Source of the DNA: Parerythrobacter lacustris
Lineage (GTDB): Bacteria > Pseudomonadota > Alphaproteobacteria > Sphingomonadales > Sphingomonadaceae
Reading direction: 5' to 3'
NCBI RefSeq assembly: GCF_024626475.1
Contig: NZ_JANKHH010000005.1
Span: 62,001-126,000, forward strand
Length of the DNA: 64,000 nucleotides
Shown here: one piece after another, positions 26,641 through 36,713 of the stretch
Numbering within the stretch: position 1 is the first letter of the stretch
How the letters are laid out: each line of letters opens with the position of its first letter
Position numbers and translations under genes: made by a program
Notes under the pieces: model-generated
Databases searched by the model: none
The model's input: only the letters and a program-made list of their open reading frames with translations
Told to the model about the DNA's origin: nothing

Positions 26641-27348
26641 ATGAAGAAGCTTTATCCGGATGCGGCCAGCGCGCTTGACGGCCTGCTGCGCGATGACATG
26701 CTGATCGCGAGCGGCGGGTTCGGCCTGTGCGGCCTGCCGGAACGCCTGCTCGACGCGATTCGCGACAGCGGGGTCAAGAACCTTACCTTCGCCAGCAACA
26801 ATGCCGGGATCGACAACGAAGGGATCGGCAAGCTGCTGCGCACCCGGCAGGTGCGCAAGATGCTGAGCTCCTATGTCGGCGAGAACAAGGAATTCGAGCG
26901 GCAGTTCCTGTCGGGCGAACTCGAGGTCGAATTCTGCCCGCAAGGCACCCTGGCCGAACGCATGCGCGCTGGCGGAGCGGGGATACCGGGCTTCTACACC
27001 AAGACGGGCGTTGGGACCCAGGTCGCGGAAGGCAAGGAGCACAAGGATTTCGACGGCGAAACCTACATCCTCGAACGCGGCATTTTTGCCGACCTCGCGA
27101 TCGTCAAGGCGTGGAAGGCGGACGAGACGGGCAATCTGGTGTTCCGCAAGACCGCGCGCAATTTCAACCTTCCGGCGGCGACCTGCGGCAAAGCCTGCGT
27201 GGTCGAGGTGGAGGAGATCGTGCCAGTCGGGTCGCTCGATCCGGACTGCATCCATCTTCCCGGGGTCTACGTCCAGCGGATGATCGTCGGCGCGCCCTAC
27301 GACAAGAAGATCGAATTCCGCACGACCCGGGAACGGGCCGAGGCTTGA
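26641..27348 (+). CDS. scoA: 3-oxoacid CoA-transferase subunit A
   Basis: The 235-residue product fits the alpha subunit of succinyl-CoA:3-ketoacid CoA transferase: ASGGFGLCGLPERLLDAI at the start, SNNAGIDNEGIGKLL and FYTKTGVGTQVAEGKE. It pairs with subunit B to move CoA between succinate and acetoacetate in ketone body or branched-chain catabolism. The ATG has an AGGGAG site. Subunit B lies 1 kb downstream after an unrelated lipoprotein gene, which is an unusual split. Confidence 0.95.
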   Translation: MKKLYPDAASALDGLLRDDMLIASGGFGLCGLPERLLDAIRDSGVKNLTFASNNAGIDNEGIGKLLRTRQVRKMLSSYVGENKEFERQFLSGELEVEFCPQGTLAERMRAGGAGIPGFYTKTGVGTQVAEGKEHKDFDGETYILERGIFADLAIVKAWKADETGNLVFRKTARNFNLPAATCGKACVVEVEEIVPVGSLDPDCIHLPGVYVQRMIVGAPYDKKIEFRTTRERAEA

Positions 27349-27351
27349 CCG

Positions 27352-28347
27352 GTGGCTAAGCGGAGTCTCCTGCTCTCCGGCCTGCTGCTCGGTTCGGCAG
27401 TCGCATTGACGGGGTGCGTCGCCGCCGCCATCCCGATTGTTGCGGGCGGGGCGATGGTCGTGCGGGGCGACTCGAGCGATGATGAAAAGGTCGAGCAAGC
27501 GCCCGCTCCGGCCGTGGCCAAAGTCGATTCTCCGGTCGAGAGTTCGGTGCCCGCACCGTCTGCGCTGACAGTCGCCACGACTCCTGTCGAGCTGCCGCCA
27601 GTCGCCGGACCATCCGATCGGGCGGGAGCACTCGAAGACGACCCCGGAGAAGAGCCTGCCGATGGGAACGACAGTTTCGAAGGTGCATTCCCGGTCGAGG
27701 GGGAAGCTGTCGCAGCAAGCGAACTCTCCCCGCTGACCGCCCCGGCCAGGGTAGCAACAGCGCCCGGTCCGCGCGAGCCGCTGTCACTGCGCGCCTACGA
27801 CGCGCTCTATTCCTACGTCGATGCGCAGGCGCGGCGCGACCCGGTCGAGCAGCCACGCGATTCCGCCTTGCTCGCCTCGCCTGCCCTGCTGCGCCCGGAC
27901 CGAACCGAATGCAGCATCCGGCCGCCCGCCGTGGTGGTCGATATCGATCCGGGCGAGGGAATCTTCGATCCTTCGATCACGCCAGCGCCAAACACGATGC
28001 TCGGCCAGATGCTCGGTGCCATGCGCCAGCAGGAGATCGAGATCTACTGGATCTCCGCCCTGCCCGCCGTTCAGGCCGGCGCAGTGCGCAAGGCACTCGG
28101 CACCGCCGGTCTCGATCCAGACGGGAAGGACCAGCTGCTGCTGATGCGCAATGGCGAAGACCGCAAGCAGGAACGCCGCCGCGAGCTGGCGCGGTCGCAT
28201 TGTGTCGTGGCAATCGCTGGGGACACAAGGGCGGATTTCGACGAGTTGTTTGCCTATCTCAAGGACCGCAGCGCCGCGCAGCCGCTCGAAGAACTGGTCG
28301 GCGCCGGCTGGTTCCTGACTCCCCTACCGCTTGAACAAGGACTGTAA
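27352..28347 (+). CDS. lipoprotein with HAD acid-phosphatase-like domain
   Basis: The 331-residue product has a lipoprotein signal ending in VALTGC (Cys22), a P/A/E-rich low-complexity linker to about residue 130, then a HAD-like domain: [10 protein letters not shown] (DxD motif I), YWISALPA (motif II serine), a lysine-bearing [17 protein letters not shown] and [13 protein letters not shown] (motif IV, GDxxxDF). It recalls class B acid phosphatases and outer-membrane e(P4) nucleotidases. It starts at GTG 27352, three bases after scoA, and ends 5 bases before scoB, so it shares their transcript. Confidence 0.8.
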   Translation: MAKRSLLLSGLLLGSAVALTGCVAAAIPIVAGGAMVVRGDSSDDEKVEQAPAPAVAKVDSPVESSVPAPSALTVATTPVELPPVAGPSDRAGALEDDPGEEPADGNDSFEGAFPVEGEAVAASELSPLTAPARVATAPGPREPLSLRAYDALYSYVDAQARRDPVEQPRDSALLASPALLRPDRTECSIRPPAVVVDIDPGEGIFDPSITPAPNTMLGQMLGAMRQQEIEIYWISALPAVQAGAVRKALGTAGLDPDGKDQLLLMRNGEDRKQERRRELARSHCVVAIAGDTRADFDELFAYLKDRSAAQPLEELVGAGWFLTPLPLEQGL

Positions 28348-28352
28348 GACCC

Positions 28353-28994
28353 ATGCCCTGGACCCGTGACGACATGGCCGCGCGCGCCGCCAAGGAGCTG
28401 CAGGACGGCTATTACGTCAATCTCGGCATTGGCATCCCGACGCTGGTCGCCAATCATATCCCTGCCGGAATGCAGGTGACGCTGCAAAGCGAGAACGGCA
28501 TGCTCGGCATCGGCCCGTTCCCCTATGACGACGAGGTTGACCCCGATCTGATCAATGCCGGCAAGCAGACCATCAGCGAGCTGCCGCACAGTGCCTATTT
28601 CGACAGCGCGGCGAGCTTCGCGATGATCCGCGGCGGGCATATCGACCTCACCGTGCTGGGCGCGATGGAAGTGGCCGAGAATGGCGACATCGCCAACTGG
28701 ATGATCCCCGGCAAGATGATCAAGGGCATGGGCGGGGCGATGGACCTCGTCGCCGGGGTCAAGAAGATCATCGTGGTGATGGAACACAATGCCAAGGACG
28801 GCAGCCCCAAATTCATTCCGGCCTGCACCCTGCCACTGACCGGCAAGAACGTGGTCGACATGATCGTAACCGACCTTGCCGTGTTCCACCGGCCCGACCA
28901 TGCGAGCCCGTTCCGCCTGATCGAACTCGCCCCCGGCGTGAGCGCAGAGGAAGTCGCGGCGAAGACGACCGCACGGTATGAGACCGCGCTTTGA
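28353..28994 (+). CDS. scoB: 3-oxoacid CoA-transferase subunit B
   Basis: The 213-residue product fits the beta subunit: [18 protein letters not shown], then [13 protein letters not shown], where the glutamate of SENG forms the glutamyl-CoA intermediate, and [14 protein letters not shown]. With ScoA it forms the active CoA transferase in the cytosol. ATG at 28353 follows the HAD lipoprotein by five bases. The three-gene order scoA-lipoprotein-scoB implies one mRNA. Confidence 0.96.
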   Translation: MPWTRDDMAARAAKELQDGYYVNLGIGIPTLVANHIPAGMQVTLQSENGMLGIGPFPYDDEVDPDLINAGKQTISELPHSAYFDSAASFAMIRGGHIDLTVLGAMEVAENGDIANWMIPGKMIKGMGGAMDLVAGVKKIIVVMEHNAKDGSPKFIPACTLPLTGKNVVDMIVTDLAVFHRPDHASPFRLIELAPGVSAEEVAAKTTARYETAL

Positions 28995-29032
28995 GCGACG
29001 GTTTTCGCGGACCTGGCCGCTTGGCCTGATCC

Positions 29033-30184
29033 ATGTGGCTCGATCAGCCGCCTGATCCCGACACTCCGCTGGCCGGCCTGCGCGTGCTCGAATTGGCACG
29101 CGTACTTGCCGGGCCTTTCGCGGGACAGATCCTTGCCGATCTCGGTGCGGATGTGATCAAGGTCGAGAGCCCCGAAGGCGACGGGACGCGGCAGTGGGGG
29201 CCGCCGTGGGTGACGCGGGAAAACGGCGATCGCGAGGCCGCCTATTATCACGCGTGCAATCGCGGCAAGCGGTCGGTGGTGGCGGATTTCGCGGTGGCGG
29301 AGGACCTCGCGCTGGTGAAGAGTTTATGCGCCGAGGCCGATGTTGTGATCGAGAACTTCAAGCCCGGCACATTGGCGAAGTTCGGGCTGGACTACGTGAG
29401 CGTCAGCGCAGAAGATCCTGCAGTAATCTATTGCTCGATCACCGGGTTCGGACAGGACGGGCCGCGCCGCGACGAACCGGGGTACGACTTCGTTGTCCAG
29501 GCGATGAGCGGGCTGATGTCGATCACCGGCGAGCCGGGCGGCGCGCCGATGAAATCGGGCGTCTCAATCTCGGACCTTGCCTGCGGCCTGTGGTCGGCCA
29601 ATGCGATCCAGGCGGCGCTGCTGATGCGCCACCGCACCGGCAAGGGGCAGTGGATCGACATGGCTCTGCTCGATTGCTCGGTCGCGCTGCTGGCGAACCA
29701 GGCGATGGGCTATTTCGCGAACGGCCGGAACCCCCCGCGTATGGGCAATGCGCATGCGCAGGTCGTGCCATACGGCGTCTATCCCACCGCTGAGGGGCAT
29801 GTGGTGCTTGCGCCGGCGAACGACAGGCTGTTCCGCGCACTTGCGCACCTGCTCGAACGGCCGGATCTTGCCGCGGATACACGGTTGCAGGACAATGCGG
29901 GCCGCATCGAACATCGGGCGTGGCTCGATGGGGAGATCGCAGCCGAAAGCCGAAGATGGCGTCAGCAGGACCTGCTCGATGCCTGCGCCCGCGCAGGCGT
30001 CCCGGCGGGACCAATCCACGATCTCGCAGCGGTGTTCGCCGATCCACAGGTCATTGCGCGCGGCATGGCAATTACGCCGGGCGGCATTCCGGGAGTTCGG
30101 AGCCCCTTCCGCTTCTCGGATGCGGAGCTTTCGCTCGATGAACCCTCGCCGACCCACGGCCAGCACGGCAAGGCGACGCGGTAG
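29033..30184 (+). CDS. CaiB/BaiF family CoA-transferase
   Basis: The 383-residue product is a type III CoA transferase: GLRVLELARVLAGPFAGQ opens the fold, ADLGADVIKVE is a signature, and DMALLDCSVALLANQ lies near the substrate site; the catalytic aspartate of this family would lie in the DFAVAEDLALV to GYDFVVQA span but cannot be fixed by eye. It transfers CoA between organic acids. It follows scoB by 38 bases and may belong to the same operon. The acid substrates are unknown. Confidence 0.9.
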   Translation: MWLDQPPDPDTPLAGLRVLELARVLAGPFAGQILADLGADVIKVESPEGDGTRQWGPPWVTRENGDREAAYYHACNRGKRSVVADFAVAEDLALVKSLCAEADVVIENFKPGTLAKFGLDYVSVSAEDPAVIYCSITGFGQDGPRRDEPGYDFVVQAMSGLMSITGEPGGAPMKSGVSISDLACGLWSANAIQAALLMRHRTGKGQWIDMALLDCSVALLANQAMGYFANGRNPPRMGNAHAQVVPYGVYPTAEGHVVLAPANDRLFRALAHLLERPDLAADTRLQDNAGRIEHRAWLDGEIAAESRRWRQQDLLDACARAGVPAGPIHDLAAVFADPQVIARGMAITPGGIPGVRSPFRFSDAELSLDEPSPTHGQHGKATR

Positions 30185-30214
30185 CCACCCGAGCCCGCAG
30201 CGTTGCCAGTAGGT

Positions 30215-30245
30215 TTGACAGTCCGACACTGCACAAGCTATTTCG
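30215..30245 (+). promoter_or_regulatory. candidate promoter of the GbsR/MarR gene
   Basis: TTGACA at 30215-30220 is a perfect -35. CTATTT/TATTTC after 17-18 bases (30238-30244) is a weak -10 that sits in the middle of the inverted repeat at 30232-30251. A start of transcription near 30252 fits translation from the ATG at 30270. Confidence 0.55.
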
Positions 30246-30251
30246 CTTGTG
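30232..30251 (+). promoter_or_regulatory. inverted-repeat operator overlapping the -10
   Basis: CACAAGC-TATTTC-GCTTGTG is a perfect 7-6-7 inverted repeat, with the centre occupying the -10 region. Its position immediately upstream of a winged-helix regulator gene is typical of autorepression. Binding is inferred. Confidence 0.6.
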
Positions 30252-30269
30252 ACAGAAATTGGTGACGCA

Positions 30270-30809
30270 ATGAACGCCTTCGAAATTCCCGAGGCCCGCG
30301 CCTTCATCATCCATTGGGGGGAAATGGGGACGCATTGGGGCGTCAACCGCTCGGTCGCGCAGATCCATGCGCTGCTCTATCTGTCCGACCGTCCGCTCCA
30401 TGCCGAGGAAATCTGCGAGACGCTCGGCCTTGCGCGCTCGAACGTGTCGAACGGGGTCAAGGAATTGCAGGGTTACGGCATCGTGCGACGGGCTCATCTC
30501 GAAGGCGACCGGCGCGACCATTTCGTGGCCGAGACCGACCTGTGGGAAATGCTCACCCGCATCGTTTCGGAACGCAAGCGGCGCGAGATCGACCCGACGA
30601 TCGAGGCGCTCCAGCGACTGAGCGCCGAGATGGAGGGGCGCACCGACGTGCCCGCCCATATCCGCGAACGGATCGGGCGAATGCACGACTTCATCGGCAC
30701 GTTGGCGCATTGGTACGATGACGTGCGCAAATTACCGAAATCGACGTTGACAACACTGATGAAGCTGGGCGGGCGCGTGGCCCGCCTGCTCCCCGGCAGG
30801 AAATCCTAG
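30270..30809 (+). CDS. GbsR/MarR-type winged-helix transcriptional regulator
   Basis: The 179-residue product has a winged-helix DNA-binding domain: [23 protein letters not shown] gives the helix-turn-helix and [19 protein letters not shown] the wing, as in GbsR-like MarR regulators. A helical C-terminal region probably dimerises. ATG at 30270 with GGTGA upstream is preferred to GTG at 30249, which would lie at or before the transcription start and within the operator. It converges with metK, sharing a CTAG at the stops. Its effector and targets are unknown. Confidence 0.88.
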   Translation: MNAFEIPEARAFIIHWGEMGTHWGVNRSVAQIHALLYLSDRPLHAEEICETLGLARSNVSNGVKELQGYGIVRRAHLEGDRRDHFVAETDLWEMLTRIVSERKRREIDPTIEALQRLSAEMEGRTDVPAHIRERIGRMHDFIGTLAHWYDDVRKLPKSTLTTLMKLGGRVARLLPGRKS

Positions 30810-32023
30810 GCCAGCGCCGCTTTCAGCGCATCGACCAGATCGGTCCGTTCCCATGGGAAGTACTCGCCTTCCGCGCTGCGCCCGAAGTGTCCGTAGGCCG
30901 CGGTCTTGCGGTAGATCGGCTTGTTCAGCCCGAGGTGGGTGCGGATGCCCTTGGGGGTCAGCCGCACCAGCTTGGGCAGGGCCGCTTCGATCCGGCCTTC
31001 ATCGACCGTGCCGGTGCCATGCAGGTCGACATAGATCGACAGCGGCTCGGCCACGCCGATGGCGTAGCTCAGCTGGATCGTGCAGCGGCGCGCGAGCCCG
31101 GCGGCGACGATGTTCTTTGCGAGGTAACGCGTGATGTAGGCCGCCGAACGATCGACCTTGGTCGGATCCTTGCCGCTGAACGCGCCGCCGCCGTGCGGGG
31201 CCGCCCCGCCATAGGTGTCGACGATGATCTTGCGTCCGGTCAGCCCGGCGTCGCCATCGGGACCGCCGATCTCGAACTTGCCGGTCGGGTTGATGTGATA
31301 GACCGTCTTGTCGGTCAGCAATTCGGCCGGCATGACCTTCGCGATCACGCTCTTCACATAGTCGCGCAGCTCGGCATATTTGCCTTGGTCGCCTTCGCCC
31401 TTGTGGAAGAAGTAACCCGGCGCATGCTGGGTCGAGACGACGATTGCGGTGGCTTCGACCGGGCGCTCGTTGGCATAGCGCAGCGTGACCTGGCTCTTGG
31501 TGTCGGGTTCGAGGAAGGGGGCGGCTCCGGACTTGCGGTCGGCTGCCATCTGCTCGAGGATCTTGTGGCTGTAGTCGAGCGTCGCCGGCATCAGGTCGGG
31601 GGTTTCGTCCGAGGCATAGCCGAACATGATGCCTTGGTCGCCGGCACCCTCGTCCTTGTCGTCGCCTTCGTCGACGCCCTGCGCAATGTCGACCGACTGG
31701 CCGTGGAGGTTGTTCTCGAACTTCAGATCATTCCAGTGGAAGCCGCTCTGTTCGTAGCCGATTTCCTTCACGGTGTTGCGCACCGCATCCTCGATCTTCG
31801 CTTCGATCCCCGGTGCCCACTCACCGTTCTCGAAGATGCCCCGTCCGCGGATTTCGCCCGCCAGCACGACCAGCTGGGTCGTGGTCATGGTCTCGCAGGC
31901 AACGCGCGCTTCGGGATCGATACCGAGGAACAGGTCGACGATCGCATCGGAAATCTGGTCGGAAACCTTGTCCGGATGGCCTTCGGAAACGCTTTCGGAA
32001 GTGAACAGGTAACTGTTGCGCAT
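30806..32023 (-). CDS. metK: S-adenosylmethionine synthetase
   Basis: The 405-residue product is Met[18 protein letters not shown] (ATP and Met site), [10 protein letters not shown] signature 1 and [17 protein letters not shown] signature 2, which contains the metal and phosphate ligands. It makes SAM from ATP and methionine, used here by ArsM, radical SAM and rRNA methyltransferases among others. ATG at 32023 is chosen; an upstream ATG would start in the lnt gap. It follows lnt by 40 bases, which include a short hairpin at 32034-32049. Confidence 0.97.
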   Translation of the reverse strand: MRNSYLFTSESVSEGHPDKVSDQISDAIVDLFLGIDPEARVACETMTTTQLVVLAGEIRGRGIFENGEWAPGIEAKIEDAVRNTVKEIGYEQSGFHWNDLKFENNLHGQSVDIAQGVDEGDDKDEGAGDQGIMFGYASDETPDLMPATLDYSHKILEQMAADRKSGAAPFLEPDTKSQVTLRYANERPVEATAIVVSTQHAPGYFFHKGEGDQGKYAELRDYVKSVIAKVMPAELLTDKTVYHINPTGKFEIGGPDGDAGLTGRKIIVDTYGGAAPHGGGAFSGKDPTKVDRSAAYITRYLAKNIVAAGLARRCTIQLSYAIGVAEPLSIYVDLHGTGTVDEGRIEAALPKLVRLTPKGIRTHLGLNKPIYRKTAAYGHFGRSAEGEYFPWERTDLVDALKAALA

Positions 32024-32033
32024 GGGACCCCAT

Positions 32034-32049
32034 ATAAAGGAAGCTTTAT
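32034..32049 (-). promoter_or_regulatory. small hairpin in the metK leader
   Basis: On the metK (-) strand ATAAAG-CTTC-CTTTAT forms a perfect 6-bp stem with a 4-base loop, 10 bases upstream of the metK start. It is much too short to be a known SAM riboswitch. It may affect translation or mark the lnt end. Confidence 0.35.
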
Positions 32050-32063
32050 GTGTGGCGCGCGGT

Positions 32064-33653
32064 CTAGCTGGCTCTCCGGCGCGTGGCAACCAGCGATGCA
32101 GCGATCAGGGCGAAAGCCCAGAGCAGCGGGAGCCAGTTGCCCATCCGGCTGAACAGCGTTGGCGGCCTGGCGGGGGGCACGAAGCCGTCGATCCGGTCTG
32201 CCCGGTGCATGGCGATATGGCTGCGCACCACACCGCGCGCATCGATCACCGCGCTGATCCCGGTGGTGGTGGAGCGCAGGACCGGCAGCCCCTCCTCGAT
32301 TGCGCGCAGCCGGGCCTGCGCCAGATGCTGCGGCGGTCCCCAGCTACCGAACCAGCCGTCGTTGGAGGGATTGAAGATGTAATCGGGCCGAACCTCGGGA
32401 TCGACCACTTGGCCCGAGAACACGATCTCGTAGCAGATCTGCACCCCGGCCTTGCCCCAATCGCCTAGGTCTAGCGTGACCGGTCCAGGCCCGGGGATGA
32501 AGTCTAGCGCGCCCGCGACCAGGCGCGTCGCGCCAAGCGGTTCGAGCAGCCAGCGCAGGGCTAGATATTCGCCGTACGGCACAAGGTGAGCCTTGTCGTA
32601 ACCGTCACCGACGAACCGGCCCTGGCTGTCGAGCGCGGTGACCGAGTTATAGGCACCGACCGCCCTCACATAGCCATCGACCTCGTCGATCTCGAGGTCG
32701 ACCGCGCCGGTCAGCAGCAGGCTGCCCGGGCCGATCGTCCGCCCGATGCGGCGACGGGCAAACTCGGGGTCGCCATTGGCGGTGAGCTGGTCGTAATAGC
32801 GCTGCGGATAGCCGTCACGCAGATAGTCGGGAACGCCCGATTCGGGCCACAGCACCAGCCTCTGCGGCACCCGCTCGCGGTTGGCCGAAAGCGCCGCAAT
32901 ACGCGCGAAATGCTCCTCGAACTTGCTCGAATCGTTGAGCTCTTCCTGCCGGACATCGGGCTGGACGAGCGTGAAGGCGAGCGTGCCCTCCTTGCCCTGC
33001 GGGACGGGGAAATACATTCCCGCCGCGACCGATACCGCCGCCACGGCGCACGGCAAAAGCCTGCGCTTTGCGGCCAGCACGGATAATGCAATTGCGAGCA
33101 GGACAGCCAGACCCGACAAGCCGTAGGTTCCCAGCCACGGCAGGGCGGCAGCGATCCCCGGCCTGTCCCACGGACCGAGCAGCATCAGGCCGAGCGGATC
33201 CCAAGCGTAGCCGGTGAAGACCCAGCTGCGCAGCCATTCGGTCACGATCCAGCATCCGGCAAACAGTACGCCGAACACGCCTAACCCGGCCTTGCGGCCG
33301 AGCCAATGCGCCGCCAGAGTGGCCAGCGCTGGATAGACCGCGAGATAGAGCGAGAGCAGCGGCACCGCGGCCCAGCCGAGCGCCGCCGGCATTTCCGCCT
33401 GATAGGTGAAAGCCGTCGCGATCCAGTTGTTGGCGAGGGTGAAATGCGCGACGCCGAACAGCCATCCCAGCAGGAAGGCGCGCTTGCGTGTCTCGGCACG
33501 GTGCAAAAGCCAGACCAGTCCGGCTATCCCCAGCAGGCCGAGCGGCCAGGCATGGACTGGCGGGAAGCCGAGTGCGGCAAGCAGGCCGAAACCGGGCACC
33601 GCCAAACGCGGGTGCGCCGCAAGCCATTGCATCATCTTGTCGAGACCGCCCAT
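32064..33653 (-). CDS. lnt: apolipoprotein N-acyltransferase
   Basis: The 529-residue product has about six N-terminal membrane helices and a periplasmic nitrilase-like domain. The triad residues appear as Glu in LWPESGVPD, a lysine in the following core, and Cys in [11 protein letters not shown]; a final membrane helix ([17 protein letters not shown]) ends the chain. It adds the third acyl chain to outer-membrane lipoproteins such as those encoded in this window. It lies between DUF4167 and metK on the same strand. Confidence 0.96.
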   Translation of the reverse strand: MGGLDKMMQWLAAHPRLAVPGFGLLAALGFPPVHAWPLGLLGIAGLVWLLHRAETRKRAFLLGWLFGVAHFTLANNWIATAFTYQAEMPAALGWAAVPLLSLYLAVYPALATLAAHWLGRKAGLGVFGVLFAGCWIVTEWLRSWVFTGYAWDPLGLMLLGPWDRPGIAAALPWLGTYGLSGLAVLLAIALSVLAAKRRLLPCAVAAVSVAAGMYFPVPQGKEGTLAFTLVQPDVRQEELNDSSKFEEHFARIAALSANRERVPQRLVLWPESGVPDYLRDGYPQRYYDQLTANGDPEFARRRIGRTIGPGSLLLTGAVDLEIDEVDGYVRAVGAYNSVTALDSQGRFVGDGYDKAHLVPYGEYLALRWLLEPLGATRLVAGALDFIPGPGPVTLDLGDWGKAGVQICYEIVFSGQVVDPEVRPDYIFNPSNDGWFGSWGPPQHLAQARLRAIEEGLPVLRSTTTGISAVIDARGVVRSHIAMHRADRIDGFVPPARPPTLFSRMGNWLPLLWAFALIAASLVATRRRAS

Positions 33654-33702
33654 CGAAGCGCCCTGTCGCGGCTGCCGGTTACGCGGTCAAGACGGTGGCG
33701 GC

Positions 33703-34458
33703 TCAGCCGACCGCTTCGACCGGCTCGCTGTCGCCGCCACTCGCGCGGCGGCGCGGCGGGAGCTTGCGCTTGGGCTTCGGCGCCTCGTCTTCGACGTCGT
33801 TGCTGAAGGATGGCGGAAGGACCGTAGGGTCGAACCCGCCGTCGTCGCCCTCTTCGACCTTTCTCGGCCTGGCAGCACGCGGCTTGCGCGGCTTGGGGGC
33901 ATTCTGCCGGCTCCGCTCGCCTTCGCCCGAATCCTCGTCGTCGTCGCGGCGGACGAAGGGATTGTCGTCGTCATCCGCTTCTTCGCCTTCGCGGCCACGG
34001 CGCGGCTCGAAATCCTGCTCGTCTCGGCGACCGTGCGAGCGGCGTCCGTCGTTCCGGCTCTCGTTCCTGTTGTCGTTCCTGTTGTCGCTCCGGCTGTCGG
34101 TGCGACCTTCGGTGCGGCGATTGTCGATCCGGCGAAAATCGCCATCTTCCTGCCCGTCGTCCTCATCGTCCGACGGGCCGCGCTCGTCCGGGCGCTTGCC
34201 CCGCTGCTCGTCGCGCCGGGTATTATTGTCGGCGATCACCCGGAAATAGTGGTCGGCAAACTGGAGATAGTACTCCATCTGCACCCGGTCGCCGTTGTGG
34301 TGGGCATCCTGGGCCAGCTTCTTGTACTTGTCGAGCAGCTGGGGCGCATTGCCCCGCGCGCGGCTGTCGATCCGGTTGCCCTGGTTGCCGCCGCCCTGGT
34401 TGCGATTGTTGTTGCGACCGCGGCCGCGGCGGTTGTTGGTATTGCGATTGTTATTCAA
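33703..34458 (-). CDS. DUF4167 protein, low-complexity tail
   Basis: The 251-residue product begins with an N/R/G-rich stretch (NNNRNTNNRRGRGRNNN) and then the DUF4167 core: RARGNAPQLLDKYKKLAQDA followed by MEYYLQFADHYFRVI. The rest is disordered D/R/N/E-rich repeats such as DNRNDNRNESRNDGRR. Only alphaproteobacteria commonly carry this family; its role is unknown, although the basic segments suggest RNA contact. TTG at 34458, with GGAAGAG upstream, gives the usual N-terminus; an in-frame ATG at 34494 is possible. The 259 bases upstream to prmC show no clear feature. Confidence 0.85.
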   Translation of the reverse strand: MNNNRNTNNRRGRGRNNNRNQGGGNQGNRIDSRARGNAPQLLDKYKKLAQDAHHNGDRVQMEYYLQFADHYFRVIADNNTRRDEQRGKRPDERGPSDDEDDGQEDGDFRRIDNRRTEGRTDSRSDNRNDNRNESRNDGRRSHGRRDEQDFEPRRGREGEEADDDDNPFVRRDDDEDSGEGERSRQNAPKPRKPRAARPRKVEEGDDGGFDPTVLPPSFSNDVEDEAPKPKRKLPPRRRASGGDSEPVEAVG

Positions 34459-34717
34459 GGAATTCTCTTCCTTATCAAAGACCTTGGCGGGCACTCCGGC
34501 CGGCCATCAACGGTCAAAAGACCCCTCGCCGCGCCGGCTGTAGCGCCGGTCGCGGTGCCCAACTTGCCTAACCGTATCGCAGGCCTGTGGACCCGGACGC
34601 ATTTGCAAATGTTGGAACTAAGGCCCGGCGGGAAACAACGCTTTGGGAAAATCCGGCGCGCCACAAACCGCTGGCCTTGACCCCGAAATAGAGCGTGCGA
34701 GGGGGTTTGCCAAGCCT

Positions 34718-35539
34718 TTATGTCAAAATCACCGCGCGAGGCCGCCCGGCAAGGTCGCGCCGCAGGTGCGGGGTGAAGCCGTGTTCGAGCGCGAGGGCGC
34801 TGACGGCTGCGTCCTGGCGGTGGCCGATTTCGAACACCGCGAAGCCCTCCGACCTCAGCAGGCTGCGCAATTGCGGGATCAGACGGCGATAGTCGTCGAG
34901 CCCGTCCTTCCCCGCGAACAGCGCCTCCGCCGGCTCGAAATCGCGCACGTCCGGCTCCAATTCCGCCTCAAGTTCGACATAGGGGGGGTTGGCTACGACG
35001 AGGTCGAACAGGCCGAGTCCCTCGCGCCAGTCGCGCCTGGTCCAGTCGGCAACGCGCATCGCCGCGCGACCCGCCAGCCCGAGCGCATCGGCATTGCCTG
35101 CCGCGACCGCGACCGCCGCTTCGCTGCGGTCGATCCCGATCCCGCTCCAGCCCGGCATCTCGGCGAGCAGCGTCAGCAGCAGCGCGCCCGAGCCGGTCCC
35201 GAGGTCGAGCGCCCTGCCGGTCGGCGGCATCCGCTCACGCGCCGCTTCGATCAAAGTCTCGCTGTCGCCCCGCGGGACCAGCACGTCGGGTGTGACGCGG
35301 AACGTCCGCCCGTAGAACTCCTGCTGGCCGAGGATATAGGCGACGGGCTCGCGCGCCGCCCGCCGATCGACCATCGCCTCGAAACCCGGCGGCACCACCC
35401 CGTCCATCGCGCGCAGCAACATATCCGAGCGCGCCAGTTTCAGCGCGCCCGCCATCAGAAGCTCGGCATCGAGCCGCGCGGTCGCCGAACTTGCGGACAG
35501 GCGCTCGCTCGCGGCGCGGATGGCCTCACCGACGGTCAT
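34718..35539 (-). CDS. prmC: release factor glutamine methyltransferase PrmC
   Basis: The 273-residue product has the SAM site [16 protein letters not shown] and the NPPY motif in [13 protein letters not shown], which binds the release-factor glutamine. It methylates the GGQ glutamine of release factors, including PrfA encoded just upstream. Its ATG overlaps the prfA stop by four bases (ATGA), so the enzyme and its substrate are translationally coupled. Confidence 0.96.
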   Translation of the reverse strand: MTVGEAIRAASERLSASSATARLDAELLMAGALKLARSDMLLRAMDGVVPPGFEAMVDRRAAREPVAYILGQQEFYGRTFRVTPDVLVPRGDSETLIEAARERMPPTGRALDLGTGSGALLLTLLAEMPGWSGIGIDRSEAAVAVAAGNADALGLAGRAAMRVADWTRRDWREGLGLFDLVVANPPYVELEAELEPDVRDFEPAEALFAGKDGLDDYRRLIPQLRSLLRSEGFAVFEIGHRQDAAVSALALEHGFTPHLRRDLAGRPRAVILT

Positions 35540-36603
35540 TCGCTCATCGCCGCCAGCCGCTTCGCCTCGTCCTCGGCGATCAGCGAATCGACCAGTTCGC
35601 CAAGGCCCGGCCCGGCGAGCACTTCCTCCAGCTTGTGCAACGTCAGGCCGATGCGGTGGTCGGTCACCCGGCCTTGCGGGAAATTGTAGGTGCGGATGCG
35701 TTCGGAACGGTCGCCGCTGCCGACCATCGCCTTGCGCGCATCGGCCTCCGCCCCCTGGGTCGCTTCGCGCTCGGCCTCGTAAAGCCGCGCGCGCAGTACC
35801 TGCATCGCCTTGTCCTTGTTCTTGTGCTGGCTGCGCCCGTCCTGGCAGGTCACCACCGTGCCGGTCGGAAGATGGGTGATGCGCACGGCGCTGTCGGTGG
35901 TGTTGACGTGCTGCCCGCCCGCGCCGCTGGCACGGTAGACATCGATCTTGAGGTCCTTGTCCTCGATCCGGATATCGACCTCGTCGGGTTCGGGCAGCAC
36001 CGCCACGGTTGCGGCGCTGGTGTGGATGCGCCCGCCGCTCTCGGTCACCGGCACACGCTGGACGCGGTGGACGCCGCTTTCGAATTTCAGCTTGGCGAAC
36101 ACCCCGGTGCCGGTGACATTGGCGACCACTTCCTTGAACCCGCCGATGTCGCTGGCATTCATGCTGATCGGCTCGACCTTCCAGCCCTGCTCGGCCGCGT
36201 AGCGCTCGTACATGCGGTAGAGGTCGGCGGCGAACAGCGCGGCTTCGTCGCCACCGGTGCCGGCGCGGATTTCCAGCATCGCCGGCTTGGCGTCGGCGCT
36301 GTCGCGCGGGAGCATGGCCACGGCGAGCTGGCGTTCGAGTTCGGGCAGGCGTTCCTTGATTGCGGCCAGCTCCTCTTCGGCCATGGCCTTCATTTCGGGA
36401 TCGGCGAGCATTTCCTCCAGACCGGCGATTTCCCCGCGCGTGGTCTGCAGATCGGCGGCAACTTTCGCTACCGGCTCCAGCTCGGCATAGTCACGGCTCG
36501 CCTGGATGAACGCCGCGCCCTCCAGCGTCCCCGAAGCCATCCGCGCCTCGAGCTCGGCGAAGCGATGGGCGATCTGGTCAAGGCGTTCGGCGGGAATGGT
36601 CAC
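35536..36603 (-). CDS. prfA: peptide chain release factor 1
   Basis: The 355-residue product contains the catalytic loop [16 protein letters not shown], with GGQ at the ribosomal peptidyl-transferase site, and [20 protein letters not shown]. The stop-codon recognition stretch [19 protein letters not shown] holds a PxT-type motif for UAG/UAA. It starts at GTG 36603. It is preceded by hisS and an intervening REP-like repeat (36622-36707), and followed immediately by prmC. Confidence 0.96.
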   Translation of the reverse strand: MTIPAERLDQIAHRFAELEARMASGTLEGAAFIQASRDYAELEPVAKVAADLQTTRGEIAGLEEMLADPEMKAMAEEELAAIKERLPELERQLAVAMLPRDSADAKPAMLEIRAGTGGDEAALFAADLYRMYERYAAEQGWKVEPISMNASDIGGFKEVVANVTGTGVFAKLKFESGVHRVQRVPVTESGGRIHTSAATVAVLPEPDEVDIRIEDKDLKIDVYRASGAGGQHVNTTDSAVRITHLPTGTVVTCQDGRSQHKNKDKAMQVLRARLYEAEREATQGAEADARKAMVGSGDRSERIRTYNFPQGRVTDHRIGLTLHKLEEVLAGPGLGELVDSLIAEDEAKRLAAMSE

Positions 36604-36621
36604 TCGTTACTCTCACTATTC

Positions 36622-36707
36622 GTCATCCCGGCCTTGAGCCGGGATCCCGCTCTTCTTCTATCCCGCCGCGAGAGGAAGCGGGACCCCGGATCAAGTCCGG
36701 GGTGACG
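36622..36707. repeat. REP-like paired hairpin R4
   Basis: GTCATCCCGGC-CTTGA-GCCGGGATC (36622-36646) faces GACCCCGGA-TCAAG-TCCGGGGTGACGG (to about 36707). Both halves are hairpins in head-to-head orientation, as in R1-R3, but with a different core sequence. It occupies most of the 110 bases between hisS and prfA, upstream of the prfA start. Confidence 0.8.
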
Positions 36708-36713
36708 GGGTGC

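Noticed and set aside
32021..32063. Possible SAM-type riboswitch before metK
   Set aside because: Only 40 bases separate lnt and metK and the single 6-bp hairpin lacks the known SAM-I, SAM-II or SAM/SAH signatures; kept only as a weak leader hairpin.
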